From Nodosilinea nodulosa PCC 7104 (lineage in GTDB: Bacteria > Cyanobacteriota > Cyanobacteriia > Phormidesmidales > Phormidesmidaceae): a DNA stretch of 64,000 nt. Position 1 is the stretch's first letter. Every line of letters begins with the position of its first letter. Of this stretch, positions 44,254 to 55,569 are shown in pieces. Both the position numbers and the translations under genes were made by a program. The DNA lies in NCBI RefSeq assembly GCF_000309385.1, contig NZ_JH976537.1:144128-208127 (forward strand). The letters run 5' to 3'. The notes beneath the pieces are model-generated. The model saw only the letters and a program-made list of their open reading frames with translations, was not told the origin of the DNA and searched no databases.

Positions 44254-46032
44254 CTACCGCAGGCCCGACTGCACTCGCCACAGGCTGGCGTAGAGGCCGT
44301 TTAGCGCCAGCAAGTCTTCGTGGCGGCCCTGTTCGACGACCTCGCCGTCGGCCATCACATAAATGCAGTGGCAGTGGCGAATGGTGGAGAGGCGGTGGGC
44401 GATCGCCAGCGTGGTCCGCCCTTGGGTGATCACCGCCAGCGATCGCTGGATCGCCGCCTCGGTCTCGTTGTCCACCGCTGAGGTGGCCTCATCCAGCACT
44501 AGAATCGGCGGGTCTTTGAGAATGGCGCGGGCGATCGCCAGCCGCTGCCGCTGCCCCCCCGAGAGCTTTTGCCCCCGCTCGCCCACAATCGTGTCGTAGC
44601 CCTGGGGCAGTTGGGCAATGAACTCGTGGGCCTCCGCCCGTTTCGCCGCGTAGAGAATTTCGGCCCGGCTGGCCCCAAAGCTGCCGTAGGCAATATTTTC
44701 GGCCACGGTGCCCGAGAACAAAAACACATCCTGGCTGACCAGGCCAATGCAGCGGCGCAGATCCCGAGGCAGCAGATCCTGAATGTCCTGGCCATCCACG
44801 CAAATGCGGCCCTGCTGGGGCTGATAAAAGCGCAGCAGCAGTTTCACCAGGGTGCTCTTGCCCGAGCCGGTGGCTCCCACCACGCCAATGCTCTGCCCGG
44901 CGGGAATGTGCAGCGACAGATTGCGCAGCACCGGCTGGCGATCGCGGTAGGCAAAGGTGACATGTTCAAAGCGCACGTCGCCCTTTACCTGCTCCACCGG
45001 CAGCGGGTTGCGCCCCGGAATCAGCTCCACCGGGGTATCGAGAATGCCCATCACCCGCCGCACCGAGGCCATGGCCCGCTGGTACTCATCCATAATTTCG
45101 CTGAGCTGGGTAAAGGGCCACAGCAGCCGCTGCACGATAAACACCATAAAGCCGTAGGTGCCCGCCGACAGGGTGCCACTGGCCACCGCCATACCGCCCA
45201 AATACAGCATGGCCGTAAAGCCCACCAAAATCACAATCCGAATCAGCGGAATGAAGGCGGCGCTGAGGGCGATCGCCCGGCGGTTGCTGCGGCGGTAGGC
45301 ATCGCTGTCCAGGGTGACGCGATCGCGCTCGTAGGCCTCCGCCGTAAAGCTCTTGATCGTGGCGATGCCCGAGAGATTGTTGGCCAGCCGCCCGCTGATC
45401 AGCCCCGCTTTGTCTCGCACGTCGGCGTAGCGGGGGGCCAGCCGCCGCTGAAACGCGATCGACCCCCACAGCACAAAGGGAATCGGCAGCATCGCCATCC
45501 ACGACACCCCCGGCGCCAGCACCAAAAAGGTCGTCCCCACCCAGATCACCGTAGTCAAAAACCGCAGCAGGTTGTGGGCCCCGGTATTCAAGAACCGCTC
45601 TAGCTGGTTGATGTCGTCGTTGAGAATCGACAGCAAACTGCCCGTGCTGCGGTCCTCAAAATAGCTCAGGTCTTGCTCCTGTAGATGGCCGTAGGTGTCG
45701 ATGCGCAGGTCGTGCTGAAGATTCTGGGCCAGGTTGCGCCACAGGGTAGCGTAGATGTATTCCGTCAGCGACTCCAGGCTCCAAATCAAAAACGTCAGCG
45801 CCGACAGCACCCCCAGCTGGCCGGAAATACTGGTAATTCCCGTGCGGGCAATCAGGGAGCTTTCGTTGTTGGTCACCACGTCGATGGCGATGCCAATCAG
45901 GTAGGGCGGGGCCAGATCGAAGATGGTGTTGAGAATGGAGTTGGCGATCGCCCCCCAAATCTGCGGCCGGTAGCTGCGCCCGTAGCGCAACAGCCGCATT
46001 AAGGGATGCCGCACCGACTGAAACGTGGTCAT
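44254..46032 (-). CDS. ABC transporter ATP-binding/permease protein, MsbA-like exporter
   Basis: A 592-residue half-transporter. Six transmembrane helices lie in the first 320 residues (including WGAIANSILNTIFDLAP and the coupling-helix-like QNLQHDLRIDTYGHLQEQD). The ATPase domain has Walker A GATGSGKST, signature LSGGQRQR, Walker B ILVLDEATSAVD and the H-loop AHRLST. It should function as a homodimer or heterodimer exporting lipid, peptide or drug. It is separated from the AT-rich unknown gene by 119 bases. No partner exporter is adjacent. Confidence 0.9.
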   Translation of the reverse strand: MTTFQSVRHPLMRLLRYGRSYRPQIWGAIANSILNTIFDLAPPYLIGIAIDVVTNNESSLIARTGITSISGQLGVLSALTFLIWSLESLTEYIYATLWRNLAQNLQHDLRIDTYGHLQEQDLSYFEDRSTGSLLSILNDDINQLERFLNTGAHNLLRFLTTVIWVGTTFLVLAPGVSWMAMLPIPFVLWGSIAFQRRLAPRYADVRDKAGLISGRLANNLSGIATIKSFTAEAYERDRVTLDSDAYRRSNRRAIALSAAFIPLIRIVILVGFTAMLYLGGMAVASGTLSAGTYGFMVFIVQRLLWPFTQLSEIMDEYQRAMASVRRVMGILDTPVELIPGRNPLPVEQVKGDVRFEHVTFAYRDRQPVLRNLSLHIPAGQSIGVVGATGSGKSTLVKLLLRFYQPQQGRICVDGQDIQDLLPRDLRRCIGLVSQDVFLFSGTVAENIAYGSFGASRAEILYAAKRAEAHEFIAQLPQGYDTIVGERGQKLSGGQRQRLAIARAILKDPPILVLDEATSAVDNETEAAIQRSLAVITQGRTTLAIAHRLSTIRHCHCIYVMADGEVVEQGRHEDLLALNGLYASLWRVQSGLR

Positions 46033-46270
46033 AGATACCCTGTCTACAAAAGCTCAAGTGTAACGCCCAGAGACCGGGTACCTGCTAGTGTTGCTAAGAT
46101 TTTGGCAACTCCCCAGGCACCGGTTCCTGGGGAGAATGGTTATGAGCACCGTTAGCTGGAAACCAATATCATGTGGTTGTGTTCACTTTCAACTCAGTAC
46201 AAGTACAGGAGCGTTGCTTAAGATCATTGGTACAAAGAATCCTGTTGTCCCGAGCGCTAAGGAGTTAATG

Positions 46271-46726
46271 ATGAGAGACAGCAATCCTCACACGACTGGT
46301 AAATGTAGATGCGGACAGGTTCAATTTGAAGTTACTTCAGAACCTCTAATGACCATGGCGTGTCACTGCACGGGATGCCAGCGTATGACGGCAAGTGCCT
46401 TTAGTTTGAGCGCCCTTTATCCAAGCAATGAGTTCAAGGTAACGTTGGGTGAGCCGGTCATCGGCGGACTACATGGTGCCTCGCGTCATTATTTCTGTGC
46501 TCACTGCATGAGTTGGTTATTCACACGTCCGGAAGGCATGGATGAATTCGTCAATGTCCGAACGACTATGATGGATGACGCCCAATTTTTCAGCCCGTTT
46601 ATCGAAACCTACACGGACGAAAAGCTGTCTTGGGCAGCGACACCTGCCGTCCATAGCTTTAACAAATTTCCATTGCCAGAAAATTTTCCAGCGCTGCTCT
46701 CCGAGTTTGCCCAACAAAATCAATAA
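46271..46726 (+). CDS. GFA/CENP-V family zinc protein (first)
   Basis: A 151-residue protein of the glutathione-dependent formaldehyde-activating (GFA) fold. Zinc cysteines are present: [23 protein letters not shown] and CAHC. AAGGAG at 46259-46264 lies six bases before the ATG at 46271, which is preferred over the longer open frame from 46088. Members of this family include spontaneous-glutathione adduct binders, but most have no proven function. A second GFA gene follows after a broken remnant, so this is a small cluster. Codon use is less GC-biased than in core genes. Confidence 0.85.
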   Translation: MRDSNPHTTGKCRCGQVQFEVTSEPLMTMACHCTGCQRMTASAFSLSALYPSNEFKVTLGEPVIGGLHGASRHYFCAHCMSWLFTRPEGMDEFVNVRTTMMDDAQFFSPFIETYTDEKLSWAATPAVHSFNKFPLPENFPALLSEFAQQNQ

Positions 46727-46969
46727 AAAGGCTGAACAACACCGTCGAGCCATCAAACTTCACGTGACCGGTTTTGTTTAGGACCTGACCAGACACGAAG
46801 TCGTGGTCAAAAGGCAGTGGCTCACCCCCACTGATAGGGAGGATGTTTAACCTGTCGTTGGACAACATAGCGCCAGCGCACTATTAAGCCAAAGGCTGTT
46901 GCGCAAATTCCTCGAGCTTCTAGGTGTATCGAGTTGAGTGCTGAAAAATCAATGAAAGGAGTTTCAAAA

Positions 46970-47290
46970 ATGAAAGGGATCTGCCACTGCGGACGGACCG
47001 ACTGGAGAACGCAAGAGCCAATCGACGATGATGCCGGATTCCTACAGGACACCGCTCAAAAGGCAGTCGTTCGATTTGCTGAATATAATTTGGTTGAGTT
47101 AACTGCTTGGGACATAACTATAGATCGCTTCGCTTATCATCCAGTGGATTCCGATCCAAAAGGAACTCATGATTCTGCGTACAATGCACTGGCATCCGCA
47201 TTCGCGTCATGGTCACGGGTCACACTTGACCTACCCGGAGTGCGCCAGAACAAACCGATGGACTCCAGCAGCGGAGCGGGCGTTTCCTGA
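46970..47290 (+). pseudogene. GFA-like N-terminal fragment in a chimeric frame
   Basis: An ATG at 46970 preceded by AAAGGAG begins MKGICHCGRTDWRTQEPI, the start of a GFA protein. After that the zinc-binding CxxC region and core are absent; the frame continues with sequence I do not recognise (FAEYNLVELTAWDITIDR). Another frame at 47220-47354 (YPECARTNRWTPAAERAF) overlaps its end. This looks like a deleted or rearranged gene remnant; a real 106-residue protein cannot be excluded. Confidence 0.5.
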
Positions 47291-47354
47291 AGTTGAAGTT
47301 TTTTGCCCGCCGCTGGGTTATCGATACCGTCGATATGAATTTTGGAAGATTTAG

Positions 47355-47762
47355 ATGGAAAACATTGAGTTGGATGGGAGCTGTCTCTGCGGCTCAGTAA
47401 CGTATTCGGTATCGGTTGAAGTCAAGAAGTTCTATATGTGTCATTGCGAGCAGTGTCGCAAAAGAACCGGCTCTGCTTTTGCGTCAAATATTCTGGCCAA
47501 ACCAGCAGACATAGCATGGCTATCGGGGCAGGATAACATCAAACGATATGATCACCCTGGTGATAAATCATTCACAAATAGCTTTTGCACCGAATGCGGG
47601 TCTCGGCTGCCGTATCTTAGCAAAAGCGGCAACCTCGTTATCCCGGCAGGCTCCCTCGACTGCGACCCTACCGTAAGACCAGACAACAATATATTTTGGG
47701 AAGACCGATCTTCCTGGTATGAGGACGGCATCACCGCTCCAAAATGCGATCGCTATCCGTAG
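47355..47762 (+). CDS. GFA/CENP-V family zinc protein (second)
   Basis: A 135-residue full-length GFA-fold protein. Zinc-binding cysteines are in CLCGSVTYS, CHCEQCRKRTGSAF and CTECGS. Sequence identity to the first GFA protein is low beyond the motifs, so the two are not a recent duplication. Convergent with hom (90 bases between stops). Substrate unknown. Confidence 0.87.
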   Translation: MENIELDGSCLCGSVTYSVSVEVKKFYMCHCEQCRKRTGSAFASNILAKPADIAWLSGQDNIKRYDHPGDKSFTNSFCTECGSRLPYLSKSGNLVIPAGSLDCDPTVRPDNNIFWEDRSSWYEDGITAPKCDRYP

Positions 47763-47852
47763 CCCAGGACCCTGCTTTAGCCCGTCTCTTCTAACGTTAC
47801 CCGTTCGCTATGAGTGATAAAGCGAAGATCGTGAGGGCCAGAGCAGAGGCGG

Positions 47853-49163
47853 TTACAACACCCGCAGCACGCTGGCGACGCTGTGAATTTCAGGATACTC
47901 GCGCAGCTCATCCAGCGCTGTCTGAAAGTTCGCCTCCGTCACCTCATGGCTGACGATCACAATCTCCGCCCGCGTCTCCTGCTGACCAATCTGCACAATC
48001 GACTCCAAACTCACCTGATGACGGCCAAAACACGTCCCTAACTTGCCAATCACCCCTGGCGCATCCTCCGCCAGCAGCCGCACGTAAAAGCGGCTGACGA
48101 TATCGGCCATGGGGCTGACCTTGCAGTAATGCTGATGACTACAGGCCAGCAGCGGGTTAGTAGCCTGAGGCGTCGTCCCCGCGCGCAAATTAGCCGCCAG
48201 GTTCAGCAGGTCAGACACCACCGCGCTGGCCGTCGGCCCTTCCCCGGCCCCGGGGCCAAAGAACATCACCTGGCCAATCGGGTCGCCCTCAATCAAAATT
48301 GCGTTGTAGACATCGCTGACCGAGGCCAGGGGGTGGCTGACGGGCACCAGGGTAGGGTGTACCCGCAGCTGTAGCTGATCTAGCGCCTGGTCCGAGGTTT
48401 CGTCAAACTCACCGTCGCGGCGGGCGATCGCCAGCAGCTTAACGACAAACCCGAGGCGATCGGCGTAGGCAATATCGGCGGCGGTCACCTGACGAATGCC
48501 CTCGCTGTAGACCTCCGAAAGCTTAATCCGACCCCCAAAGGCTAGCGACGCCAAAATCGCGATCTTATCGGCGGCATCCAGCCCGTCCACGTCGGCGCTG
48601 GGGTCAGCCTCGGCGTAGCCCAGCCGCTGGGCGTCGGCCAAAATTGCCTCAAAGTCGCCCCCCTCCCGCTGCATGCGAGTGAGGATGTAGTTGGTGGTGC
48701 CGTTAATAATCCCCGTTACGGCGCGAATGCGGTTCACCCCCAGGGCCTGCTTCAAGGGCTGAATCACCGGAATGCCCCCGGCTACCGCCGCTTCCAGCAG
48801 CACGTAGACTCCCACTGCGTTGGCGGCGGTGAAGATCTCGTCGCCGTAGCGGGCGATCACCGCCTTGTTGGCCGTCACCACATGCTTACCGTGGGCAATG
48901 GCTTTGAGAATCAGCGATCGCGCCGGTTCCAGCCCCCCCATCACCTCAACTATGGCGTCGATAGTTGGGTCGCTGACGATGCTCTCCAGGTCGGTGGTGA
49001 GGCGATCGCCCCCGATCTCGACCGATCGCGGCTTATCCAAACTCCGCACCCCCACCTTAGCCAGCTCAATCTGCCCCACTAGCGGGTGGCGGTGGGCCGG
49101 ATCGAGCAAAATTTTGGCCGTTCCGGACCCCACCGTTCCCAGCCCCAGCAGCCCAACACGCAT
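47853..49163 (-). CDS. hom: homoserine dehydrogenase
   Basis: A 436-residue NAD(P)-dependent enzyme reducing aspartate semialdehyde to homoserine, the branch to threonine and methionine. The N-terminal GLLGLGTVGSGTA is the nucleotide-binding motif, followed by the catalytic core with GGIPVIQPLK, GIINGTTNYILTRM and GLDAADKIAILAS. A C-terminal ACT domain (DAPGVIGKLGTCFGRHQVSLESI) provides allosteric control. The open frame reaches 49229, but the added 22 codons would run into the petH terminator stem and do not look like protein, so the ATG at 49163 is preferred. With lysC it serves the aspartate family. Confidence 0.92.
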   Translation of the reverse strand: MRVGLLGLGTVGSGTAKILLDPAHRHPLVGQIELAKVGVRSLDKPRSVEIGGDRLTTDLESIVSDPTIDAIVEVMGGLEPARSLILKAIAHGKHVVTANKAVIARYGDEIFTAANAVGVYVLLEAAVAGGIPVIQPLKQALGVNRIRAVTGIINGTTNYILTRMQREGGDFEAILADAQRLGYAEADPSADVDGLDAADKIAILASLAFGGRIKLSEVYSEGIRQVTAADIAYADRLGFVVKLLAIARRDGEFDETSDQALDQLQLRVHPTLVPVSHPLASVSDVYNAILIEGDPIGQVMFFGPGAGEGPTASAVVSDLLNLAANLRAGTTPQATNPLLACSHQHYCKVSPMADIVSRFYVRLLAEDAPGVIGKLGTCFGRHQVSLESIVQIGQQETRAEIVIVSHEVTEANFQTALDELREYPEIHSVASVLRVL

Positions 49164-49221
49164 AACCAATGGCCTGAATTCCTTACCGCGATCGCTATGC
49201 CCAATTGTAAAGGGATTGCTG

Positions 49222-49270
49222 CTAGGCAAAAAAAAGAAGGGCCGAATGGGCCCTTCTTTTTTTTGCCTAG
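49222..49270 (-). terminator. bidirectional intrinsic terminator of petH
   Basis: A perfect 22-bp inverted repeat (49222-49243 and 49249-49270, five-base loop) contains GAAGGGCC/GGCCCTTC and has eight T's on the exit side of either strand. It begins 9 bases after the petH stop. Its position argues that hom starts downstream at 49163. Confidence 0.93.
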
Positions 49271-49278
49271 CGCGTGAC

Positions 49279-51294
<2,016 letters not shown>

Positions 51295-52299
51295 ATGATC
51301 AGCAAGCCAGACAAAGTAGTTCTAATTGGTGTCGCCGGCGACTCTGGATGCGGCAAGTCTACGTTTCTACGACGACTGAGCGATTTGTTCGGCGCTGAAT
51401 TCATGACCGTCATCTGCCTGGATGATTATCACAGCCTCGATCGCAAGCAGCGTAAGGCGGCTGGGGTGACCGCCCTCGACCCCAAGGCCAACAATTTTGA
51501 TCTGATGTACGAGCAGATCAAGGCCCTGAAAGACGGCAAGAGCATCGACAAGCCCATCTACAACCACGAGACCGGCGAACTCGACCCCCCCGAGCGGGTT
51601 GACGCCAACCGCATCGTCGTGATCGAAGGCCTGCACCCCCTCTACGACGAGCGCGTGCGCGAGCTGATTGACTTCAGCGTCTACCTCGACATCAGCGATG
51701 AGGTCAAAATCGCCTGGAAGATTCAGCGCGACATGGCTGAGCGTGGCCACACCTACGAAGACGTATTGGCCTCCATCAACGCCCGCCGCCCCGACTTTGA
51801 AGCCTACATCGACATCCAAAAGCAGTACGCCGACGTAGTCATTCAGATTCTGCCCACCCAGCTTATCCCCAACGACGAAGAGAAGAAGGTGCTGCGGGTG
51901 CGCCTCATGCAGCGGGAGGGCATCGAAGGTTTCGAACCCGTCTACCTGTTCGACGAAGGCTCCACCATCGACTGGATTCCCTGCGGGCGCAAGCTCACCT
52001 GCTCCTACCCCGGCATTCGCATGCACTACGGCCCCGACTCCTACTACGGGCATGAGGTCTCGGTGCTGGAGGTCGATGGCCAGTTCGATCGCCTCGAAGA
52101 GCTGATCTACATCGAGAGCCACCTCAGCAATACCTCCACCAAGTACTACGGCGAAATGACTGAGCTGCTGCTCAAGCACCGCGAGTACCCCGGTTCTAAG
52201 AACGGCAGCGGCCTGTTCCAGGTGCTGGTGGGTCTCAAAATGCGCGCCACCTACGAGCGCCTAATCGCCGCCAACCGCGAAGTAGCCGCCACCGCCTAG
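51295..52299 (+). CDS. prk: phosphoribulokinase
   Basis: A 334-residue Calvin-cycle enzyme phosphorylating ribulose 5-phosphate to RuBP. The P-loop is GDSGCGKST. The N-terminal redox pair C19 (inside the P-loop) and C41 (VICLDDYH) is intact, as is the C-terminal pair around CGRKLTC, so thioredoxin control and binding in the CP12-GAPDH complex are expected. AGAGGGAAC precedes the ATG at 51295. A terminator follows at 52345-52376. Confidence 0.97.
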   Translation: MISKPDKVVLIGVAGDSGCGKSTFLRRLSDLFGAEFMTVICLDDYHSLDRKQRKAAGVTALDPKANNFDLMYEQIKALKDGKSIDKPIYNHETGELDPPERVDANRIVVIEGLHPLYDERVRELIDFSVYLDISDEVKIAWKIQRDMAERGHTYEDVLASINARRPDFEAYIDIQKQYADVVIQILPTQLIPNDEEKKVLRVRLMQREGIEGFEPVYLFDEGSTIDWIPCGRKLTCSYPGIRMHYGPDSYYGHEVSVLEVDGQFDRLEELIYIESHLSNTSTKYYGEMTELLLKHREYPGSKNGSGLFQVLVGLKMRATYERLIAANREVAATA

Positions 52300-52344
52300 G
52301 ATCTGGCTCAATGCGCTGAGCGCGATAGCGTATCTGGCTCAATC

Positions 52345-52380
52345 AGGAGAGGATATCGATGCGGATGTCCTCTCCTTTTT
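52345..52380 (+). terminator. intrinsic terminator after prk
   Basis: AGGAGAGGA (52345-52353) pairs with TCCTCTCCT (52368-52376) and is followed by TTTT. It lies 46 bases after the prk stop and directly before the next gene. Confidence 0.8.
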
Positions 52381-52387
52381 ACGTGCC

Positions 52388-52792
52388 ATGGAACTGACTA
52401 CTCCGGCCCTGCTGTTTCCCGCTATTTCGCTGCTGCTGCTGGCCTACACCAACCGCTTTCTGGTGCTAGCTCAGCTGATTCGTCAGCTGCACAGCGCCGA
52501 TCGCGACTATTTTCAAACCATGGTGCAGCGCCAGATCGCCAATCTTCGCCAGCGCATTGCCCTAATTCGCCTGATGCAGGCCCTGGGGGTATCGAGCTTT
52601 ATTTTTTGCACCCTGTCGATGCTGGGCTTGTTTGTAGCCCAGCAGCAGCTGGCGGAGATAATGTTTGGCCTCAGTCTGCTGCTGCTGATGGCGTCGCTGC
52701 TGACCTCGCTGTACGAAATTGCCATCAGCACCCGGGCGATCGAGGCCGAACTGGCTGACATCGACGCCAAGTGTCGTATTCCCCCTAGCTAG
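52388..52792 (+). CDS. DUF2721 family membrane protein
   Basis: A 134-residue protein with three hydrophobic segments: one near the N-terminus (PALLFPAISLLLLAYTNRF), then a charged central helix (RQIANLRQRIALIR), and two in the C-terminal half (SSFIFCTLSMLGLFV and the L-rich SLLLLMASLL). The layout and the central charged helix match DUF2721. Function unknown. It begins 12 bases after the prk terminator and is convergent with the glycine-zipper protein gene. Confidence 0.8.
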   Translation: MELTTPALLFPAISLLLLAYTNRFLVLAQLIRQLHSADRDYFQTMVQRQIANLRQRIALIRLMQALGVSSFIFCTLSMLGLFVAQQQLAEIMFGLSLLLLMASLLTSLYEIAISTRAIEAELADIDAKCRIPPS

Positions 52793-52831
52793 CAATTTAG
52801 GCCAGGCGGCATCGAAGCCCGGAAGCAAAGC

Positions 52832-53386
52832 CTACTGACTCGTCAGAGTCAGGGTCTGGTTAGGCTCTACCACTACCACCCGCTGGGCGGTTACATTGCC
52901 AATCACGGCTCCGGCGGCGGCCCCACCAACAATACTACCAATGGAGATGCGATTGCTGAAAATCCCCCCCAGGGCGGCCCCGCCCGCCGCGCCAATACCA
53001 GCGTCGGTCAAAATAGAACCGGTAGAGGTTTCGCGCGGGTCTTTGATGTCGCGCAGCAGCTCACTGGCGGCGTTGACCGGGTAAACCTGGTTGTTGACTT
53101 CTACCGCTGTGGCTACGTAGCGCACACCACCCTTGGCTGGCTCAAACCGACCCCGAATGGTGGACCCGGCAGGAATACTGCGCCCATTGAGGTTAGTGGC
53201 GGCTCCGACTCGTAGGGTTTGCTCAACCGTTGCGTTGGTGTTCAGGTAGAGCCTTTCGCTGTTGGGGGTAACCGCCTGAATAGGCGACGAGACAAAGAGC
53301 TGAGCCTGGGCAGCGGACGCTTGCCCCAGGACAGCCACAGGGCTTAGGGTTAGGGCCAGGGCGGCTAGAAAAGTTGCTTTCATCAC
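52832..53386 (-). CDS. exported glycine-zipper protein, unknown
   Basis: A 184-residue protein with a signal peptide (MMKATFLAALALTLSP, cleavage near AAQA). The middle has a beta-rich part (RSIPAGSTIRGRFEPAKGG, YVATAVEVNNQVYPV). The C-terminal region is a glycine-zipper segment (TDAGIGAAGGAALGG, IVGGAAAGAVIGN), which may insert into or associate with the outer membrane. It ends VVVVEPNQTLTLT. Similar exported proteins are common in cyanobacteria without known function. Confidence 0.75.
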   Translation of the reverse strand: MMKATFLAALALTLSPVAVLGQASAAQAQLFVSSPIQAVTPNSERLYLNTNATVEQTLRVGAATNLNGRSIPAGSTIRGRFEPAKGGVRYVATAVEVNNQVYPVNAASELLRDIKDPRETSTGSILTDAGIGAAGGAALGGIFSNRISIGSIVGGAAAGAVIGNVTAQRVVVVEPNQTLTLTSQ

Positions 53387-53633
53387 GACCTCTAAAGGGA
53401 ATTGAGAATGAAACGGTACGAGTTTTGTAGCGCAGGGGTAGAGTAAGTAGCGAGTGGTAGCCGAGGCCTGCTGAGGCTTGCGGTTAAACTTGTGGGCAAG
53501 GCGCTTCAGGGCTACTCAGTGGGCTATGGGTTTAACCTCAATCCATAAAGCTTAGCGTCAAAGCTTACCTATAGAATATGAGGACGTGTTGAGTAGTTCC
53601 CATGTTCCGATCTGTCGTCAAGGTCACCTCCTA

Positions 53634-53822
53634 ATGGAATCTACCGCCGAATACACCTGCGCCTTTTGCGGCGAGCCCAACACGACCTTTGTGGATCTCT
53701 CTGCCGGGCTGACCCAAACCTACACTGAAGACTGCCAGGTGTGCTGCCGTCCCAATCAGCTCTACATCACGGTGGACGATCTTTCCCTGGCGATCGACAT
53801 TGCCGCCGATTTTGTGGAGTAG
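53634..53822 (+). CDS. CPxCG-type cysteine-rich zinc protein
   Basis: A 62-residue protein with ESTAEYTCAFCGEPN and EDCQVCCRPN, four to five cysteines arranged as two CxxC knuckles. This matches the CPXCG family of small cysteine-rich proteins, function unknown. The ATG at 53634 is preferred; the open frame extends to 53586. The bases just before the ATG (CACCTCCT) resemble the 16S rRNA 3' end and not a Shine-Dalgarno, so initiation there is probably Shine-Dalgarno-independent. Confidence 0.8.
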   Translation: MESTAEYTCAFCGEPNTTFVDLSAGLTQTYTEDCQVCCRPNQLYITVDDLSLAIDIAADFVE

Positions 53823-54034
53823 CTCTGTAAGCTCTGGGGTTCTGGACTGAGCGGCTGCGGGCGGGGGCATTTCTGTTGCCCCTGGGCAGTTAGCTACCCC
53901 TAGCTTGGGTATGCTGGGCGAGAATGGCGATCGCGCCCCGTCCAGGCCAGTTGTCACCCCAGCCCCCGGTGTCTGGGCAGTACCCTCAGGCCTGCTCACT
54001 ATCTCGCCTCCAGAGCCTATGGCACTGCTAGACT

Positions 54035-55486
54035 ATGCCCGCCGCGCCCCTAACTCCCTCTGACGCCTTCAAAGCCCGCTTAAACAAAATCCTGCAAACC
54101 CCAGCCCTGGAATTTGCGCTAATTGGGCTGATTTTGCTGTCGGTAGTGCTGATTTTTTTAGAAATTTCCACCAGCCCAACTCAGCCTGGCTATAGCCAGC
54201 TGCTGCACCTGCAAGCAGCGCTGACGGCGGTGTTTTGGCTAGAACTTGGCGCCCGCTGCTGGGCCTCTAACAACCGCTGGCGCTTTTTGCGCCTCTACTG
54301 GGTCGATATTCTGGCGGTGCTGCCTTTTCCGATCCAGTTTCCCATTTTGCGGCTGCTGCGGCTGTTGCGGCTGCTGCGGGCCAGTGCGCTGCTCAACCGC
54401 AATCTGGCCCGAGTCTCCCCCACCCTGGCCCTAGGGCTAGGGGCTCAAATTGGAGTACTGTCTACCATTGGCGTGATCGTGCTGATTGGGGCGCTGGGGC
54501 TGTACCTGATCGAATCTGGCACCAACCCAGGCGCTGACACTCTGACAAAAACCTTTTGGTGGAGTCTGTTTACCCTAGTCGCCTCCGAACCCGTGGGGGC
54601 TGAGCCTGAAACCCTGCTGGGGCGACTGCTGGTTTTAATGCTAATGCTGGGTGGCCTGACCCTGTTTGCGGTCGTGACCGGCCTGGTCTCTGCAATTATG
54701 GTGCAACGACTGCGTACGGCGATGGAGTTTCGCGCTATGGAACTGGATGAACTGTCGGGCCACACGGTGATCTGCGGCTGGAACCGCAACGGTGCCCACG
54801 TGGTAGAGGAAATACTGTTTGACCCCGATATGCTGCACAGCGCCATTGTGGTGGTGGCTGAGTTTACCGAAACCCCCGAAAAGGAGTTGCAGCATCTGAA
54901 TTTATCCAAACTGTATTTTCACTCGGCCGACTATACCCGCATCGATGCCCTGCAAACCGTCGGCATTGCCCACGCGGCCAGGGCGATTCTGCTGGCCGAC
55001 ACCTCGCGGCCTCGCAGCGACCAGGACATAGATGCCCGCACGGTACTGGCTGCCCTCACCATCGAAAAGCTCAACCCGGCGGTGTACACCTGCGCTCAGC
55101 TGCTCGATCGTCTCAACGATGTCGAGCTAAAGGCGGCCGGGGTAGACGACGTAATTGTGGCCGATGAGATTACCAGCCACATCATTGCCACCTCGGCCCG
55201 CGCCCAGGGGTCGGTGGATGTGCTGGCCGAGCTGCTCACGGTGCAGGTGGGCAACCAGATCTACAAAGTGCCGGTGCCCCTGACCTGGGTTGATTTGCCC
55301 TTTTGGCAGGCGGTCGAGCGCATGAAACAGCGCCAGGACGCCCTGCCCATTGCGGTAGAAATTAGCCAGTCGGCGGGGCAGCCTAAGCGGCGCACCCTGG
55401 TCAATCCCCCCGCGACCTATCGCCTTGCCTACCGAGATCAGCTGGTGGTGATTGCTCGCAAAATGCCAACCATTGTTGAAGATTAA
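54035..55486 (+). CDS. voltage-gated-channel-like protein with RCK domain and atypical filter
   Basis: A 483-residue ion channel-like protein. Residues 25 to 120 hold S1-S4-like helices, with an S4-type arginine ladder R106, R109, R112, R115 (ILRLLRLLRLLRAS). Two pore helices follow (about 140-160 and 195-225). The filter position reads TLVASEPVGAEP (180-191) where potassium channels have T(V/I)GYGD, while the flanking WWSL and ETLLGR fit the usual frame. The C-terminal half carries TrkA-N/RCK domains (TVICGWNRNGAHVVEE, DAVRTVG-like region, ending with a TrkA-C-like part). Potassium selectivity is therefore doubtful. Terminator at 55492-55529 belongs to the opposite gene. Confidence 0.82.
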   Translation: MPAAPLTPSDAFKARLNKILQTPALEFALIGLILLSVVLIFLEISTSPTQPGYSQLLHLQAALTAVFWLELGARCWASNNRWRFLRLYWVDILAVLPFPIQFPILRLLRLLRLLRASALLNRNLARVSPTLALGLGAQIGVLSTIGVIVLIGALGLYLIESGTNPGADTLTKTFWWSLFTLVASEPVGAEPETLLGRLLVLMLMLGGLTLFAVVTGLVSAIMVQRLRTAMEFRAMELDELSGHTVICGWNRNGAHVVEEILFDPDMLHSAIVVVAEFTETPEKELQHLNLSKLYFHSADYTRIDALQTVGIAHAARAILLADTSRPRSDQDIDARTVLAALTIEKLNPAVYTCAQLLDRLNDVELKAAGVDDVIVADEITSHIIATSARAQGSVDVLAELLTVQVGNQIYKVPVPLTWVDLPFWQAVERMKQRQDALPIAVEISQSAGQPKRRTLVNPPATYRLAYRDQLVVIARKMPTIVED

Positions 55487-55491
55487 AGCTT

Positions 55492-55529
55492 AAAAAAAGC
55501 CCCGTCTGATCATCGATCGCAGACGGGGC
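55492..55529 (-). terminator. intrinsic terminator of the porin gene
   Basis: GCCCCGTCTG (55499-55508) and CAGACGGGGC (55520-55529) form a 10-bp stem; on the minus strand seven T's follow (complement of 55492-55498). It lies 41 bases after the porin stop. Confidence 0.9.
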
Positions 55530-55569
55530 AGCGGACACACAGATTTACCGCCTTGACGGCAGGGTTAAC

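Noticed and set aside
53619-53633. Anti-Shine-Dalgarno-like CACCTCCT as a 16S rRNA fragment
   Set aside because: The match is about eight bases before the CPxCG gene and nothing else around it resembles rRNA; it is probably chance.
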